Below are positions 8,208 through 13,943 of a stretch of DNA of 13,943 nt, in pieces. This stretch comes from Helicobacteraceae bacterium (lineage in GTDB: Bacteria > Campylobacterota > Campylobacteria > Campylobacterales > Sulfurimonadaceae), in assembly GCA_947497635.1 (NCBI GenBank), contig CANMHZ010000011.1, positions 1 to 13,943 of the forward strand. Direction: 5' to 3'. A program made the translations under genes and the position numbers. How positions within the stretch are numbered: position 1 is the first letter of the stretch; every line of letters starts with the position of its first letter. The notes under the pieces are model-generated. The model made no database searches, had not been told where the DNA came from, and saw nothing but the letters and a program-made list of their open reading frames with translations.

Positions 8208-9543
8208 ATTTTTTTTCCACGCTCACCGTCTTATAGTTGGTATAGAGGACATTCGCCCCCTCTTGCACTCTTACTTCTCGTCGTGGAGTATAATCGACCA
8301 AATACGTTCCTTTTTCAAATACCGAAAAATCGACACACAATTTAGCGGCTGCTTCGAGGATACTTTGGGGCAGTTGTTGCTTGTCGGTGGTGATGATGAC
8401 GTGGGCTGAGGGGCGGTCTTTTAGGTGAAGCCAAATATCACGGGCACGGGACCGTTGTAGCAGTTCGATATTTCCCCGTTCACTTTTTCCCAAGGAGACT
8501 TTCACCCCCTCTATCCAAAACTCTTCGATACCATCTGAAACTTTTGTATGGGCTTTGGTTTTCGTCCCCGCAACTTTGGCGGGGAAGAGACGGGTGATCT
8601 CTTCAGGGGTTTGCGCTTCACGGATGGTATGGGCAAAGAGCTCAAAATGGTGGATTTTTTCGGTGAGGTTTTCTCTCTCTTGAAACAGCCCCAACGCTTT
8701 TTGCTTCCCTTTTTTAGAACGTTTGAAAAAGGTCTCTGCCATTCTCGCTCCATCATGACACTCTGGGGGAATCGTTATTTCAAGGGGGGTTCCATCAAAA
8801 TCATTAAGTTTTAAAGTCGTTTCATACCCTTTGATCGTGTGCAGGTTTGCCAATATAAGATGCCCGAAGTGTTGCGCTGTACTCGATTCTTCCAACAACT
8901 TCTCTTCATCCGAGAGTGCCCATAAATGCTTTTGAAGCTGTTGTGTTCTCTTGGTGATTAACGACAATTTCTCTTTTTTGAGTCTCTCCAATCCCGAGGC
9001 AGCATACTCCTCGTAGGTGTGGCGCAAAAATGCCTCGACATCTTCAATGGGATAAAAAACGGGGGTAAATGTAGGAGGTGGAGGATTGGTCAATACCTCC
9101 CCCACGCGAACACTACGAACAAAAACCATCTCATCAATATGACGTAACGCTTCCAAAACAATTTCATCTTTATCAAGGAGTATCACATTCGTATACTTCC
9201 CTGTAAATTCAAACTGTAAAATCGTCGTTTCAGACTTATATGAACCGCTTGTTGTTGCAACGATACGGAGAATTTTATCGTTGTTATGCATCGTGACTGA
9301 TTGGATTGAAGAGCGGTTAAGCCGTTTGGCGAGGAGAACATCAAAGGGCGCTTGATAAATTTTGGTACGCTTCGTATCGGGAGCACTAAAAATCATCGGA
9401 TTATCACGTCGCATATCAAACGTCCAAGAAGTGTTTTTATCAAATTCAATAACGATTTGGGTATCACTTACACGGTAAACGCGTTCGATTTGTTGGAAGT
9501 GTTGCATAAACGCAATGATTTGGGAGAGGTGCGAGTGTTTCAT
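8206..9543 (-). CDS. rqcH: NFACT-family protein, RqcH-like ribosome quality-control factor
   Basis: A 445-residue NFACT protein, the family of bacterial RqcH and eukaryotic NEMF/Rqc2, often annotated as fibronectin-binding protein. RqcH binds obstructed 50S subunits and, with tRNA-Ala, adds C-terminal alanine tails to stalled nascent chains. Visible parts: an NFACT-N region (~1-170), helical coiled-coil segments near 185-225 (LERLKKEKLSLITKRTQQLQ) and 275-305, and a C-terminal NFACT-R (DUF814) domain with its signature IWLHLKDRPSAHVII at ~368-382. It is shorter than the ~570-residue Bacillus protein but of a size I recall for Campylobacterota homologues. At the position I align with the functional Asp-Arg pair of RqcH, this protein reads Asp89-Lys90. 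The start ATG is preceded by a weak GGAAAT. It is the first gene of a two-gene minus-strand unit and diverges from the chemoreceptor gene. Confidence 0.88.
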   Translation of the reverse strand: MKHSHLSQIIAFMQHFQQIERVYRVSDTQIVIEFDKNTSWTFDMRRDNPMIFSAPDTKRTKIYQAPFDVLLAKRLNRSSIQSVTMHNNDKILRIVATTSGSYKSETTILQFEFTGKYTNVILLDKDEIVLEALRHIDEMVFVRSVRVGEVLTNPPPPTFTPVFYPIEDVEAFLRHTYEEYAASGLERLKKEKLSLITKRTQQLQKHLWALSDEEKLLEESSTAQHFGHLILANLHTIKGYETTLKLNDFDGTPLEITIPPECHDGARMAETFFKRSKKGKQKALGLFQERENLTEKIHHFELFAHTIREAQTPEEITRLFPAKVAGTKTKAHTKVSDGIEEFWIEGVKVSLGKSERGNIELLQRSRARDIWLHLKDRPSAHVIITTDKQQLPQSILEAAAKLCVDFSVFEKGTYLVDYTPRREVRVQEGANVLYTNYKTVSVEKK

Positions 9544-9586
9544 AAAATGTTATTTCCTTATTTCAGAAGTACCTTATCAAAAAAAC

Positions 9587-9601
9587 ATTAGAATATCTAA
9601 T
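9587..9601. repeat. Short inverted repeat upstream of the chemoreceptor gene
   Basis: ATTAGA and TCTAAT are separated by 3 bp, in the 84-bp gap between the divergent rqcH and chemoreceptor genes, 26 bp before the chemoreceptor ATG. It could be an operator or part of a promoter region. It is short and A/T-rich, so chance is quite possible. No convincing -35/-10 pair was found in this gap. Confidence 0.25.
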
Positions 9602-9627
9602 AAGACTTTATAGGTAGGTGGTGCGTT

Positions 9628-11199
9628 ATGAATATTTTTAGTACGATCAAGTCAAAGTTTATTTTTAATCTCATTGCTGCAGTTAGTGCAATCTTAGTGA
9701 GTGTGATTGTAGCATATTTCATTGCGACCTCATCGATCAAAACCATTATGATCAGTGATCTCAATACCGTTGCCGACGCATTAGAGAAAAATGTCAACTA
9801 TATTGCCGCTATCAAACCCGATGCCTATAAAGATGATGTATTCAAAAACGATATTAAAAGTATCAAAATTGGTCAAAGTGGCTACGTTTATTTTATTGAT
9901 GCCACGGGGACGATGACCATCCATCACAAAGATGAAGGGAAAAATAAAGCAGGACATGGATATATCGATCATATCCGTGCCGATAAAAATGGCGGAATCT
10001 ATGAATACGTCTCAGCCACAACGGGACAAGATAAAATCGCCGCTTATCGTTATATTTCCAAATGGGATATGTGGGTTATTCCCGGAATCAACAAAGCTGA
10101 TTATTTTGATGCTCTTCAATCCAGCTTCTTCAAATGGTTCGCATTTTTAGGAAGTTTTTTAGCCCTTATTTTGATTGCTATAAACTATTTTACGGGGACA
10201 AGCATTATCAATCAAATCGAAGAGCTTGATAAAGTTTCCTCTGATTTGGCGCATGGAAATGGGGATTTAACCAAACGACTTCCGATACTCAATAAAAACG
10301 ATGAAATAGGAATCGCCAGTGCGTATCTCAATGCCTTTATTGATAAAATTCAAGCGACCATCAATGATACCAAACAAATCACAAATTCAGCAGTAGGTTC
10401 TACCGCTACACTAAACTCTGCAGCAAGTAATCTTTCAGCTCAATCGGAAAAAACAAATTTTATTGCTCAAAATACCAATGCTACCGCTACCGAAATAGGT
10501 ACAACCCTCGAAGAGAGTGTTAGCATGGCGAAAGAATCTCTCGAGAATAGCCAATCAACGGAAAAAGAACTAGGAGAAGTACGGGAACTTGCGAATATTA
10601 TTACGAATGAAGTGCATAATACCACGCAAATGTCCCATGATTTGACCGAACGATTTAATCAGCTTTCTCATGATGCGTCCAGTGTTAGCGGCGTACTAGA
10701 GATCATCTCTGATATTGCCGATCAAACCAACCTCCTTGCTCTAAATGCTGCCATAGAAGCAGCACGGGCAGGCGAACACGGTCGTGGCTTTGCAGTTGTT
10801 GCCGATGAAGTACGCAAACTTGCTGAACGAACACAAAAAAGTCTTACAGAGATTAACTCGACGATTTCCATTGTCATTCAGTCCATTTCTGACTCATCCG
10901 ATATGATGAACGCTAACAGTAAAAATATTGAACGTCTCGCAGAACGAAGTACGCAAATTGATTCTAAAATTGATTCGGCATCAACTTCTCTACGTTCCAA
11001 CGTTGATGCAAGTAAACAAAGTGTGAAAAGTTCTGAAGTGATGGCAAATAAAGTTCGTGCTATTATCAATCACGTTTCTCAAATGTCGAATCTCTCCCAA
11101 AGTAACCAAGATGAGATCAAGCAAATTTCAACTATTGCAAGTGAACTTTATACCGCAGCAACACAGCTTAACACCAAGCTGGGGCAGTTTAAAAGTTAA
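9628..11199 (+). CDS. Methyl-accepting chemotaxis protein with periplasmic Cache domain
   Basis: A 523-residue transmembrane chemoreceptor that would pass ligand signals to the CheA/CheW array. The start ATG follows a GGTAGGTGG ribosome-binding site. Layout: membrane helix 1 (~12-33); periplasmic region ~34-166 with a single-Cache pattern (SGYVYFIDATGTMTIHH from residue 84, later KWDMWVIPGINKADYF near 144-160); membrane helix 2 (~167-190); HAMP (~190-243, with DLTKRLP); and a long cytoplasmic coiled coil. The conserved hairpin tip spans ~362-400 (IADQTNLLALNAAIEAARAGE, then GFAVVADEVRKLAERT). No C-terminal CheR-tethering pentapeptide is present; the protein ends LNTKLGQFKS. The ligand cannot be read from sequence; small single-Cache domains of this type often bind small carboxylates. 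It appears to be monocistronic: a new promoter-like box begins 6 bp after its stop. Confidence 0.95.
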   Translation: MNIFSTIKSKFIFNLIAAVSAILVSVIVAYFIATSSIKTIMISDLNTVADALEKNVNYIAAIKPDAYKDDVFKNDIKSIKIGQSGYVYFIDATGTMTIHHKDEGKNKAGHGYIDHIRADKNGGIYEYVSATTGQDKIAAYRYISKWDMWVIPGINKADYFDALQSSFFKWFAFLGSFLALILIAINYFTGTSIINQIEELDKVSSDLAHGNGDLTKRLPILNKNDEIGIASAYLNAFIDKIQATINDTKQITNSAVGSTATLNSAASNLSAQSEKTNFIAQNTNATATEIGTTLEESVSMAKESLENSQSTEKELGEVRELANIITNEVHNTTQMSHDLTERFNQLSHDASSVSGVLEIISDIADQTNLLALNAAIEAARAGEHGRGFAVVADEVRKLAERTQKSLTEINSTISIVIQSISDSSDMMNANSKNIERLAERSTQIDSKIDSASTSLRSNVDASKQSVKSSEVMANKVRAIINHVSQMSNLSQSNQDEIKQISTIASELYTAATQLNTKLGQFKS

Positions 11200-11204
11200 C
11201 ATAG

Positions 11205-11210
11205 TATAAT
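11205..11210 (+). promoter_or_regulatory. Candidate -10 box of the TonB-receptor operon
   Basis: A perfect TATAAT lies 6 bp after the chemoreceptor stop and 28 bp before the ATG of the 54-codon ORF. Transcription would begin near 11217, giving a leader of about 20 nt with its ribosome-binding site at 11225-11229. No good -35 is visible, which is usual in Campylobacterota sigma-70 promoters, where the -10 dominates. If correct, the small ORF is the first gene of the transcript. Confidence 0.5.
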
Positions 11211-11224
11211 CCGCCACATTTTTT

Positions 11225-11229
11225 AAAGG
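11225..11229 (+). promoter_or_regulatory. Ribosome-binding site of the 54-codon upstream ORF
   Basis: AAAGG, 9 nt before the ATG at 11239. Its presence at workable spacing is the main evidence, besides position, that the small ORF is translated. Confidence 0.5.
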
Positions 11230-11238
11230 CAGATTGTT

Positions 11239-11403
11239 ATGCACGCACCTCGTGGATTTGGTAGAAACTATTTTTCTCTTGCTGCCATTCAAGCGTATGC
11301 TTCCGAGGTTCGTCTTCTTCAAATCATTACTCAAATCGAGTGGATTTGTCCCATCTGTCCTGTGTATACCCTCTCCGCCCTCTCTCCTCCTGATAACGAT
11401 TAA
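11239..11403 (+). CDS. 54-residue CPxCP upstream ORF, possible metal-sensing leader peptide
   Basis: A short ORF from ATG to TAA lies between a TATAAT box and the TonB-receptor gene, with AAAGG 9 nt upstream. The product begins MHAPRGFGRNYF, has a helical middle (residues ~14-34), then a Cys-Pro-Ile-Cys-Pro motif (Cys37, Cys40) and ends LSPPDND, with Pro50-Pro51-Asp52 three codons before the stop. There is no clear signal peptide. It resembles the plan of CruR (DUF2946) upstream ORFs, in which a nascent CxxC binds copper and a C-terminal RAPP motif arrests translation to control Rho termination ahead of a TonB-receptor gene. Here PPD, a known strong stalling motif, would replace RAPP. I do not recognise the protein family, so the function is inference from layout. 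It could also be a free small metal-binding protein or an untranslated chance ORF. Confidence 0.55.
   Translation: MHAPRGFGRNYFSLAAIQAYASEVRLLQIITQIEWICPICPVYTLSALSPPDND
11348..11391 (+). promoter_or_regulatory. C-rich, G-poor stretch, possible Rho-utilisation site
   Basis: These 44 bases hold 21 C and 5 G by my count, with many pyrimidine-C steps, at the 3' end of the 54-codon ORF. Rho loading sites have this C-over-G bias. A ribosome stalled near the ORF end would cover it; a ribosome that left would expose it. The bias may simply reflect the Pro/Ser/Leu/Cys codons. Confidence 0.35.
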
Positions 11404-11438
11404 TTTTTAATTTCACAACAACATCACTAAAAATTAAT
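11399..11438 (+). promoter_or_regulatory. Perfect 11-bp inverted repeat between upstream ORF and receptor gene
   Basis: ATTAATTTTTA (11399-11409) and TAAAAATTAAT (11428-11438) are perfect reverse complements around an 18-nt loop. The left arm contains the upstream ORF's TAA stop; the right arm ends 9 nt before the receptor's AAGGA. As RNA it is an all-A/U stem that a ribosome at the stop codon would open. As DNA it could be a repressor operator. It lacks the G/C stem and U-tract of an intrinsic terminator. Confidence 0.55.
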
Positions 11439-11447
11439 AGTTACGTT

Positions 11448-11452
11448 AAGGA
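11448..11452 (+). promoter_or_regulatory. Ribosome-binding site of the TonB-receptor gene
   Basis: AAGGA, 5 nt before the ATG at 11458 and 9 nt after the right arm of the inverted repeat. Folding of that stem could affect access to this site. Confidence 0.6.
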
Positions 11453-11457
11453 TATTT

Positions 11458-13275
11458 ATGTTTAAATCAACCCTATCACTCGTCGCGTGTGCGACAATTG
11501 TTACCTCGTTGGGGGCAAAAGAATTAACCCTCGACCCCATCGTCGTCAGTGCCACTAAAACAGAACAGTCACTCAAAGAGACGACGGCGAATATCGATAT
11601 TATTACCGCTGAAGAGTTGGAAGAAAAACACATTACTTCCGTAATCGATGCTCTCCGTACTCTGGGTAATCTTCCTATCGCACAAAGCGGTGGAGTGGGG
11701 CAACAAAGCTCCTTTTTTCAACGGGGATTTAGTTCTGAAAACACCGTTGTGATGATCGACGGAGTCCGCTATAATGATCCAACCACAACCAAAGGACAAG
11801 GACAGCTCGAACACTTGATGGTAAACGACATCGAACGAATCGAAATTATTAATGGCGCTCAAAGTGGTGTTTGGGGAGCTAATGCTGTAGCAGGAGTGAT
11901 CAATATCATTACCAAAAAACCAACGGAAAAACTTCAAGCAAATACGACCATTGAATACGGAAGCTATGCCTCCACTAAAATCGGAGCCAATGTATCGCAA
12001 AAAGTGGGTGCCCTCTCCTATTACCTCGGAGCCAATCAATTCAAAACCAATGGGATTTCAGCACTAACACCTCGCGGTCAGAATCCTTCCAATTATGAGT
12101 CGGATGGCTATATCAACCAAACGCTCAACGCTAAAATAGGCTACGATGTTACTTCAGCCGATGCACTTCGGGCTCAAATGACATTTATCGATGCAAAAAC
12201 ACATTATGACGGTTACGATTCTATGACGTATGCACCATTACCCAATAGCACGGCAAATGAGATCCATCAGATTAATCGTCTCGGCAATATCGGCTATCGC
12301 CATACTTTCAATGCTACGGACTTCATTGATGCTACCTATGCTCTTACATCCTTCGACAAAAAAGATCCTCTTGGTTATACCAAAGCATTTGTAGGAAGCA
12401 ACAAGGAACTAAATCTTCTGGGAACATTTCACTATACTCCTAATGCGTTTATTGTCGTAGGGGGAAATACCCTTGATTCTCAAGATACTATCGGAGCGCA
12501 TAATCTTAATTCCAAAGGGATCTTTTTAACCAATACTAACCACGTAAATAATCTTATCCTAACCGAATCAATCCGTCATGATGCGTATGACACATTCAAT
12601 GATAAAACCACTGGAAAAGTCGGTGCCAAATATCTTTTTACTGATGACATTACGGTAAGCAGTAACTACGGAACTGCTTATCGTACACCATCATTAGCTG
12701 AAATGTACGGCTATGGCGGAAATAGTAATTTACAGCCTGAAACGACCAAAAGTTTTGATACAACTGCCCAATACAAATATCTAAGCTTTACCTATTATAA
12801 TAATTTAGTTGATAATCTTATTCAATATGTTTCTAATCCACTAACATGGTCTGGAAGCAATATGCAAGTTGAGGGAAAATCTCGTCTAAAAGGGTATGAA
12901 CTCCGTTATAAACAAAATATCAGTGACACAATAACTTTGAATCTAGCCTATAACAAGCTTCTTGCAAAAGACAAAGATGGAAACGCTCTCGCCCGCCGAG
13001 CGCATGATACCGCTACAGCAACTCTTGGATACTACCCAACACCGAAACTTTCCCTCCTCACAACAGCCAACTATATCGGAACACGTTATGATACTACCCC
13101 AACAAACCAAACGGGACGCTATACTCTGCTTGCTGCAATCATCAACTACGATGCGACGGACAAACTCTCTTTGTATCTGAGAGGAGACAACTTAACGGAT
13201 AAACTCTATCAAGAAGTTAACGGCTATGGAACGCTTGGACGAACGATTTATGTTGGTATAAATGCTAAATTCTAA
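11458..13275 (+). CDS. TonB-dependent outer-membrane receptor (BtuB/Cir-like)
   Basis: A 605-residue TonB-dependent transporter for energised uptake of a scarce ligand across the outer membrane. Signal peptide ~1-20 (cleavage suggested after SLGA). The TonB box is DPIVVSA (26-32). The plug domain (~40-160) contains RGFSSENTVVMIDGVRYND and ends GVWGANAVAGVINIITKKP, followed by a 22-strand-type barrel with alternating aromatic strands and a terminal Phe (YVGINAKF). Its compact size and plug resemble BtuB and Cir. The substrate is not certain: cobalamin and iron complexes are the usual guesses for this shape, while the CxxC upstream ORF suggests copper or another thiol-binding metal. No Met- or His-rich copper-binding loop stands out. 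The next gene starts 6 nt after its stop, so the two are likely co-transcribed. Confidence 0.93.
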   Translation: MFKSTLSLVACATIVTSLGAKELTLDPIVVSATKTEQSLKETTANIDIITAEELEEKHITSVIDALRTLGNLPIAQSGGVGQQSSFFQRGFSSENTVVMIDGVRYNDPTTTKGQGQLEHLMVNDIERIEIINGAQSGVWGANAVAGVINIITKKPTEKLQANTTIEYGSYASTKIGANVSQKVGALSYYLGANQFKTNGISALTPRGQNPSNYESDGYINQTLNAKIGYDVTSADALRAQMTFIDAKTHYDGYDSMTYAPLPNSTANEIHQINRLGNIGYRHTFNATDFIDATYALTSFDKKDPLGYTKAFVGSNKELNLLGTFHYTPNAFIVVGGNTLDSQDTIGAHNLNSKGIFLTNTNHVNNLILTESIRHDAYDTFNDKTTGKVGAKYLFTDDITVSSNYGTAYRTPSLAEMYGYGGNSNLQPETTKSFDTTAQYKYLSFTYYNNLVDNLIQYVSNPLTWSGSNMQVEGKSRLKGYELRYKQNISDTITLNLAYNKLLAKDKDGNALARRAHDTATATLGYYPTPKLSLLTTANYIGTRYDTTPTNQTGRYTLLAAIINYDATDKLSLYLRGDNLTDKLYQEVNGYGTLGRTIYVGINAKF

Positions 13276-13281
13276 AAATTT

Positions 13282-13866
13282 ATGCCACAAAGTACTAAAT
13301 TAATGAAACTCTATTTCCGCCCCTATCTCCGCTATAAATTTTTTAACGCCCTCTTTACTGGGATGGTGGGGGGATCGGTTTTTACCATCTACGCTTCACT
13401 CCCTCCCTCAACATTCTCAGTCGGGGGAATCGTTCTCGCACTGGGAATGATGGCTCTTGCGTATGTGTACCATCGACTAATGACCGTGGAATACTTTTTC
13501 CGATTTACCCTTGCCAGTGAGCTTATTATGCTCATTATGGTGGGCTACTTTCTCCTCTTCGCTTCCAATTTGACAACAGCACTAATCGTCTATGTCGCTT
13601 ATCAATTTTCCTTTGTTTTCGGGGGATATTTGGTGCGTGCTGAAACCCATTTTGCCCGTCATTCACGTGTAATGGGGTGGATTGATATTGCCAAACAGCA
13701 AGGTTCTCTCACAGGACTCGCCCTCTCGTATGGATTTTACAAAATTCTTGAACATTTCGGGATAACCCAATCCTCCGTCCAAGTCTATGATTTACATTTT
13801 GGTTTGCTTGGGCTGGAAATTCTAATTATCATTTGCTTAATATACTCATTTAGGAAAAATAAATGA
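13282..13866 (+). CDS. 194-residue multi-pass inner-membrane protein, function unknown
   Basis: A hydrophobic protein with about five or six membrane helices (roughly 18-36, 44-64, 75-97, 99-120, a weaker one near 137-156, and 170-190). Basic residues (LYFRPYLRYK) precede the first helix and SFRKNK follows the last. It is about half the length of a major-facilitator transporter, with an MFS-like feel in the first half, but I see no firm family signature. It starts 6 nt after the receptor stop and lacks a clear ribosome-binding site, so it may rely on translational coupling; an alternative ATG at 13303 is no better. Its position suggests inner-membrane handling of the receptor's ligand, an inference from context only. 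Confidence 0.8.
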   Translation: MPQSTKLMKLYFRPYLRYKFFNALFTGMVGGSVFTIYASLPPSTFSVGGIVLALGMMALAYVYHRLMTVEYFFRFTLASELIMLIMVGYFLLFASNLTTALIVYVAYQFSFVFGGYLVRAETHFARHSRVMGWIDIAKQQGSLTGLALSYGFYKILEHFGITQSSVQVYDLHFGLLGLEILIIICLIYSFRKNK

Positions 13867-13873
13867 AATCCTT

Positions 13874-13880
13874 AAAGGAG
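13874..13880 (+). promoter_or_regulatory. Ribosome-binding site of the last gene
   Basis: AAAGGAG, 5 nt before the ATG at 13886. It is the strongest such site on this strand and supports a true gene start just before the window edge. Confidence 0.7.
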
Positions 13881-13885
13881 TTTTT

Positions 13886-13943
13886 ATGACCATTTGGCAA
13901 CACGTCCCTTTTGAAAACGAAGCGGCTATAGGGGAATGGGCTC
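13886..13943 (+). CDS. Start of an unidentified gene (first 19 codons, partial)
   Basis: The frame opens MTIWQHVPFENEAAIGEWA and is cut by the window edge. It begins 19 nt after the stop of the membrane-protein gene, behind a strong AAAGGAG site, and is probably the next gene of the TonB-receptor operon. The visible residues show no signal peptide. Nineteen residues are too few to name a family. Confidence 0.65.
   Translation, partial: MTIWQHVPFENEAAIGEWA

Noticed and set aside
11399..11438. Intrinsic (Rho-independent) terminator at the inverted repeat
   Set aside because: The stem is entirely A/T, the loop is 18 nt and no U-tract follows the right arm, so it does not fit an intrinsic terminator.
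11200..11457. Cobalamin riboswitch upstream of a BtuB-like receptor
   Set aside because: I looked for the conserved B12-box and core segments and found none. The space is filled by the 54-codon ORF and the inverted repeat instead.
11480..11490. Lipobox (LVAC) in the TonB receptor signal peptide
   Set aside because: Cys11 is too near the N-terminus with too short a hydrophobic stretch before it. A normal signal peptide ending SLGA fits a TonB receptor better.
11569..12039. 156-codon minus-strand ORF inside the TonB-receptor gene
   Set aside because: It is antisense to the conserved plug domain of the receptor and shows no independent support.
13868..13880. TCCTT-A-AAGGA palindrome before the last gene
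   Set aside because: A five-base stem with a one-base loop cannot fold as drawn. The right half is simply the ribosome-binding site.

Overview
The window looks like a chromosomal segment from a Campylobacterota (epsilonproteobacterial) genome, probably of the Sulfuricurvum/Sulfurimonas kind. I infer this from moderate-to-low GC, the protein style, a short (445-residue) NFACT/RqcH protein, a Cache chemoreceptor and tightly packed operons. No database search was possible, so the taxon is an inference.

Left part (1-7883): a type I secretion locus for a giant surface adhesin. On the minus strand, 1-3242 is the N-terminal 1080 residues of an open-ended adhesin: a beta-rich head, a Trp-Trp/Ala/Gly segment, then a chain of bacterial Ig-like domains. 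It runs off the left edge. Across a 161-bp divergent intergenic region, a plus-strand operon encodes the three exporter parts in order: TolC-like outer-membrane channel (TTG start), LapB-type ABC transporter with an N-terminal C39-like domain, and HlyD-type adaptor (GTG start). The genes overlap by 4 bp at each junction (ATGA, GTGA), so translation is probably coupled. The adhesin lacks an N-terminal signal peptide and is the obvious substrate.

Middle part (7887-9543, minus): a two-gene unit, an NFACT-family RqcH-like protein followed by a 102-residue charged protein of unknown function whose ribosome-binding site overlaps the rqcH stop codon. It converges on the secretion operon with only 3 bp between stop codons. 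Divergent from it is a 523-residue Cache-HAMP methyl-accepting chemoreceptor (9628-11199).

Right part (11205-13943): a probable TonB-receptor operon. It starts with a TATAAT box, then a 54-codon ORF, then a TonB-dependent outer-membrane receptor (BtuB/Cir-like), a 194-residue multi-pass membrane protein and the first 19 codons of another gene. The 54-codon ORF is the most interesting element. It has a Cys-Pro-x-Cys-Pro motif followed 10 residues later by a C-terminal Pro-Pro-Asp, a C-rich G-poor 3' end, and a perfect 11-bp inverted repeat between its stop codon and the receptor's ribosome-binding site. This is the layout of CruR-type copper-sensing upstream ORFs (CxxC sensor, C-terminal proline arrest motif, Rho-dependent termination before a TonB receptor gene), but the sequence does not resemble a family I can name. 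It may be an undescribed nascent-peptide metal switch.

I saw no tRNA, rRNA, CRISPR array, insertion sequence or integrase. No gene-free stretch exceeds 300 bp.
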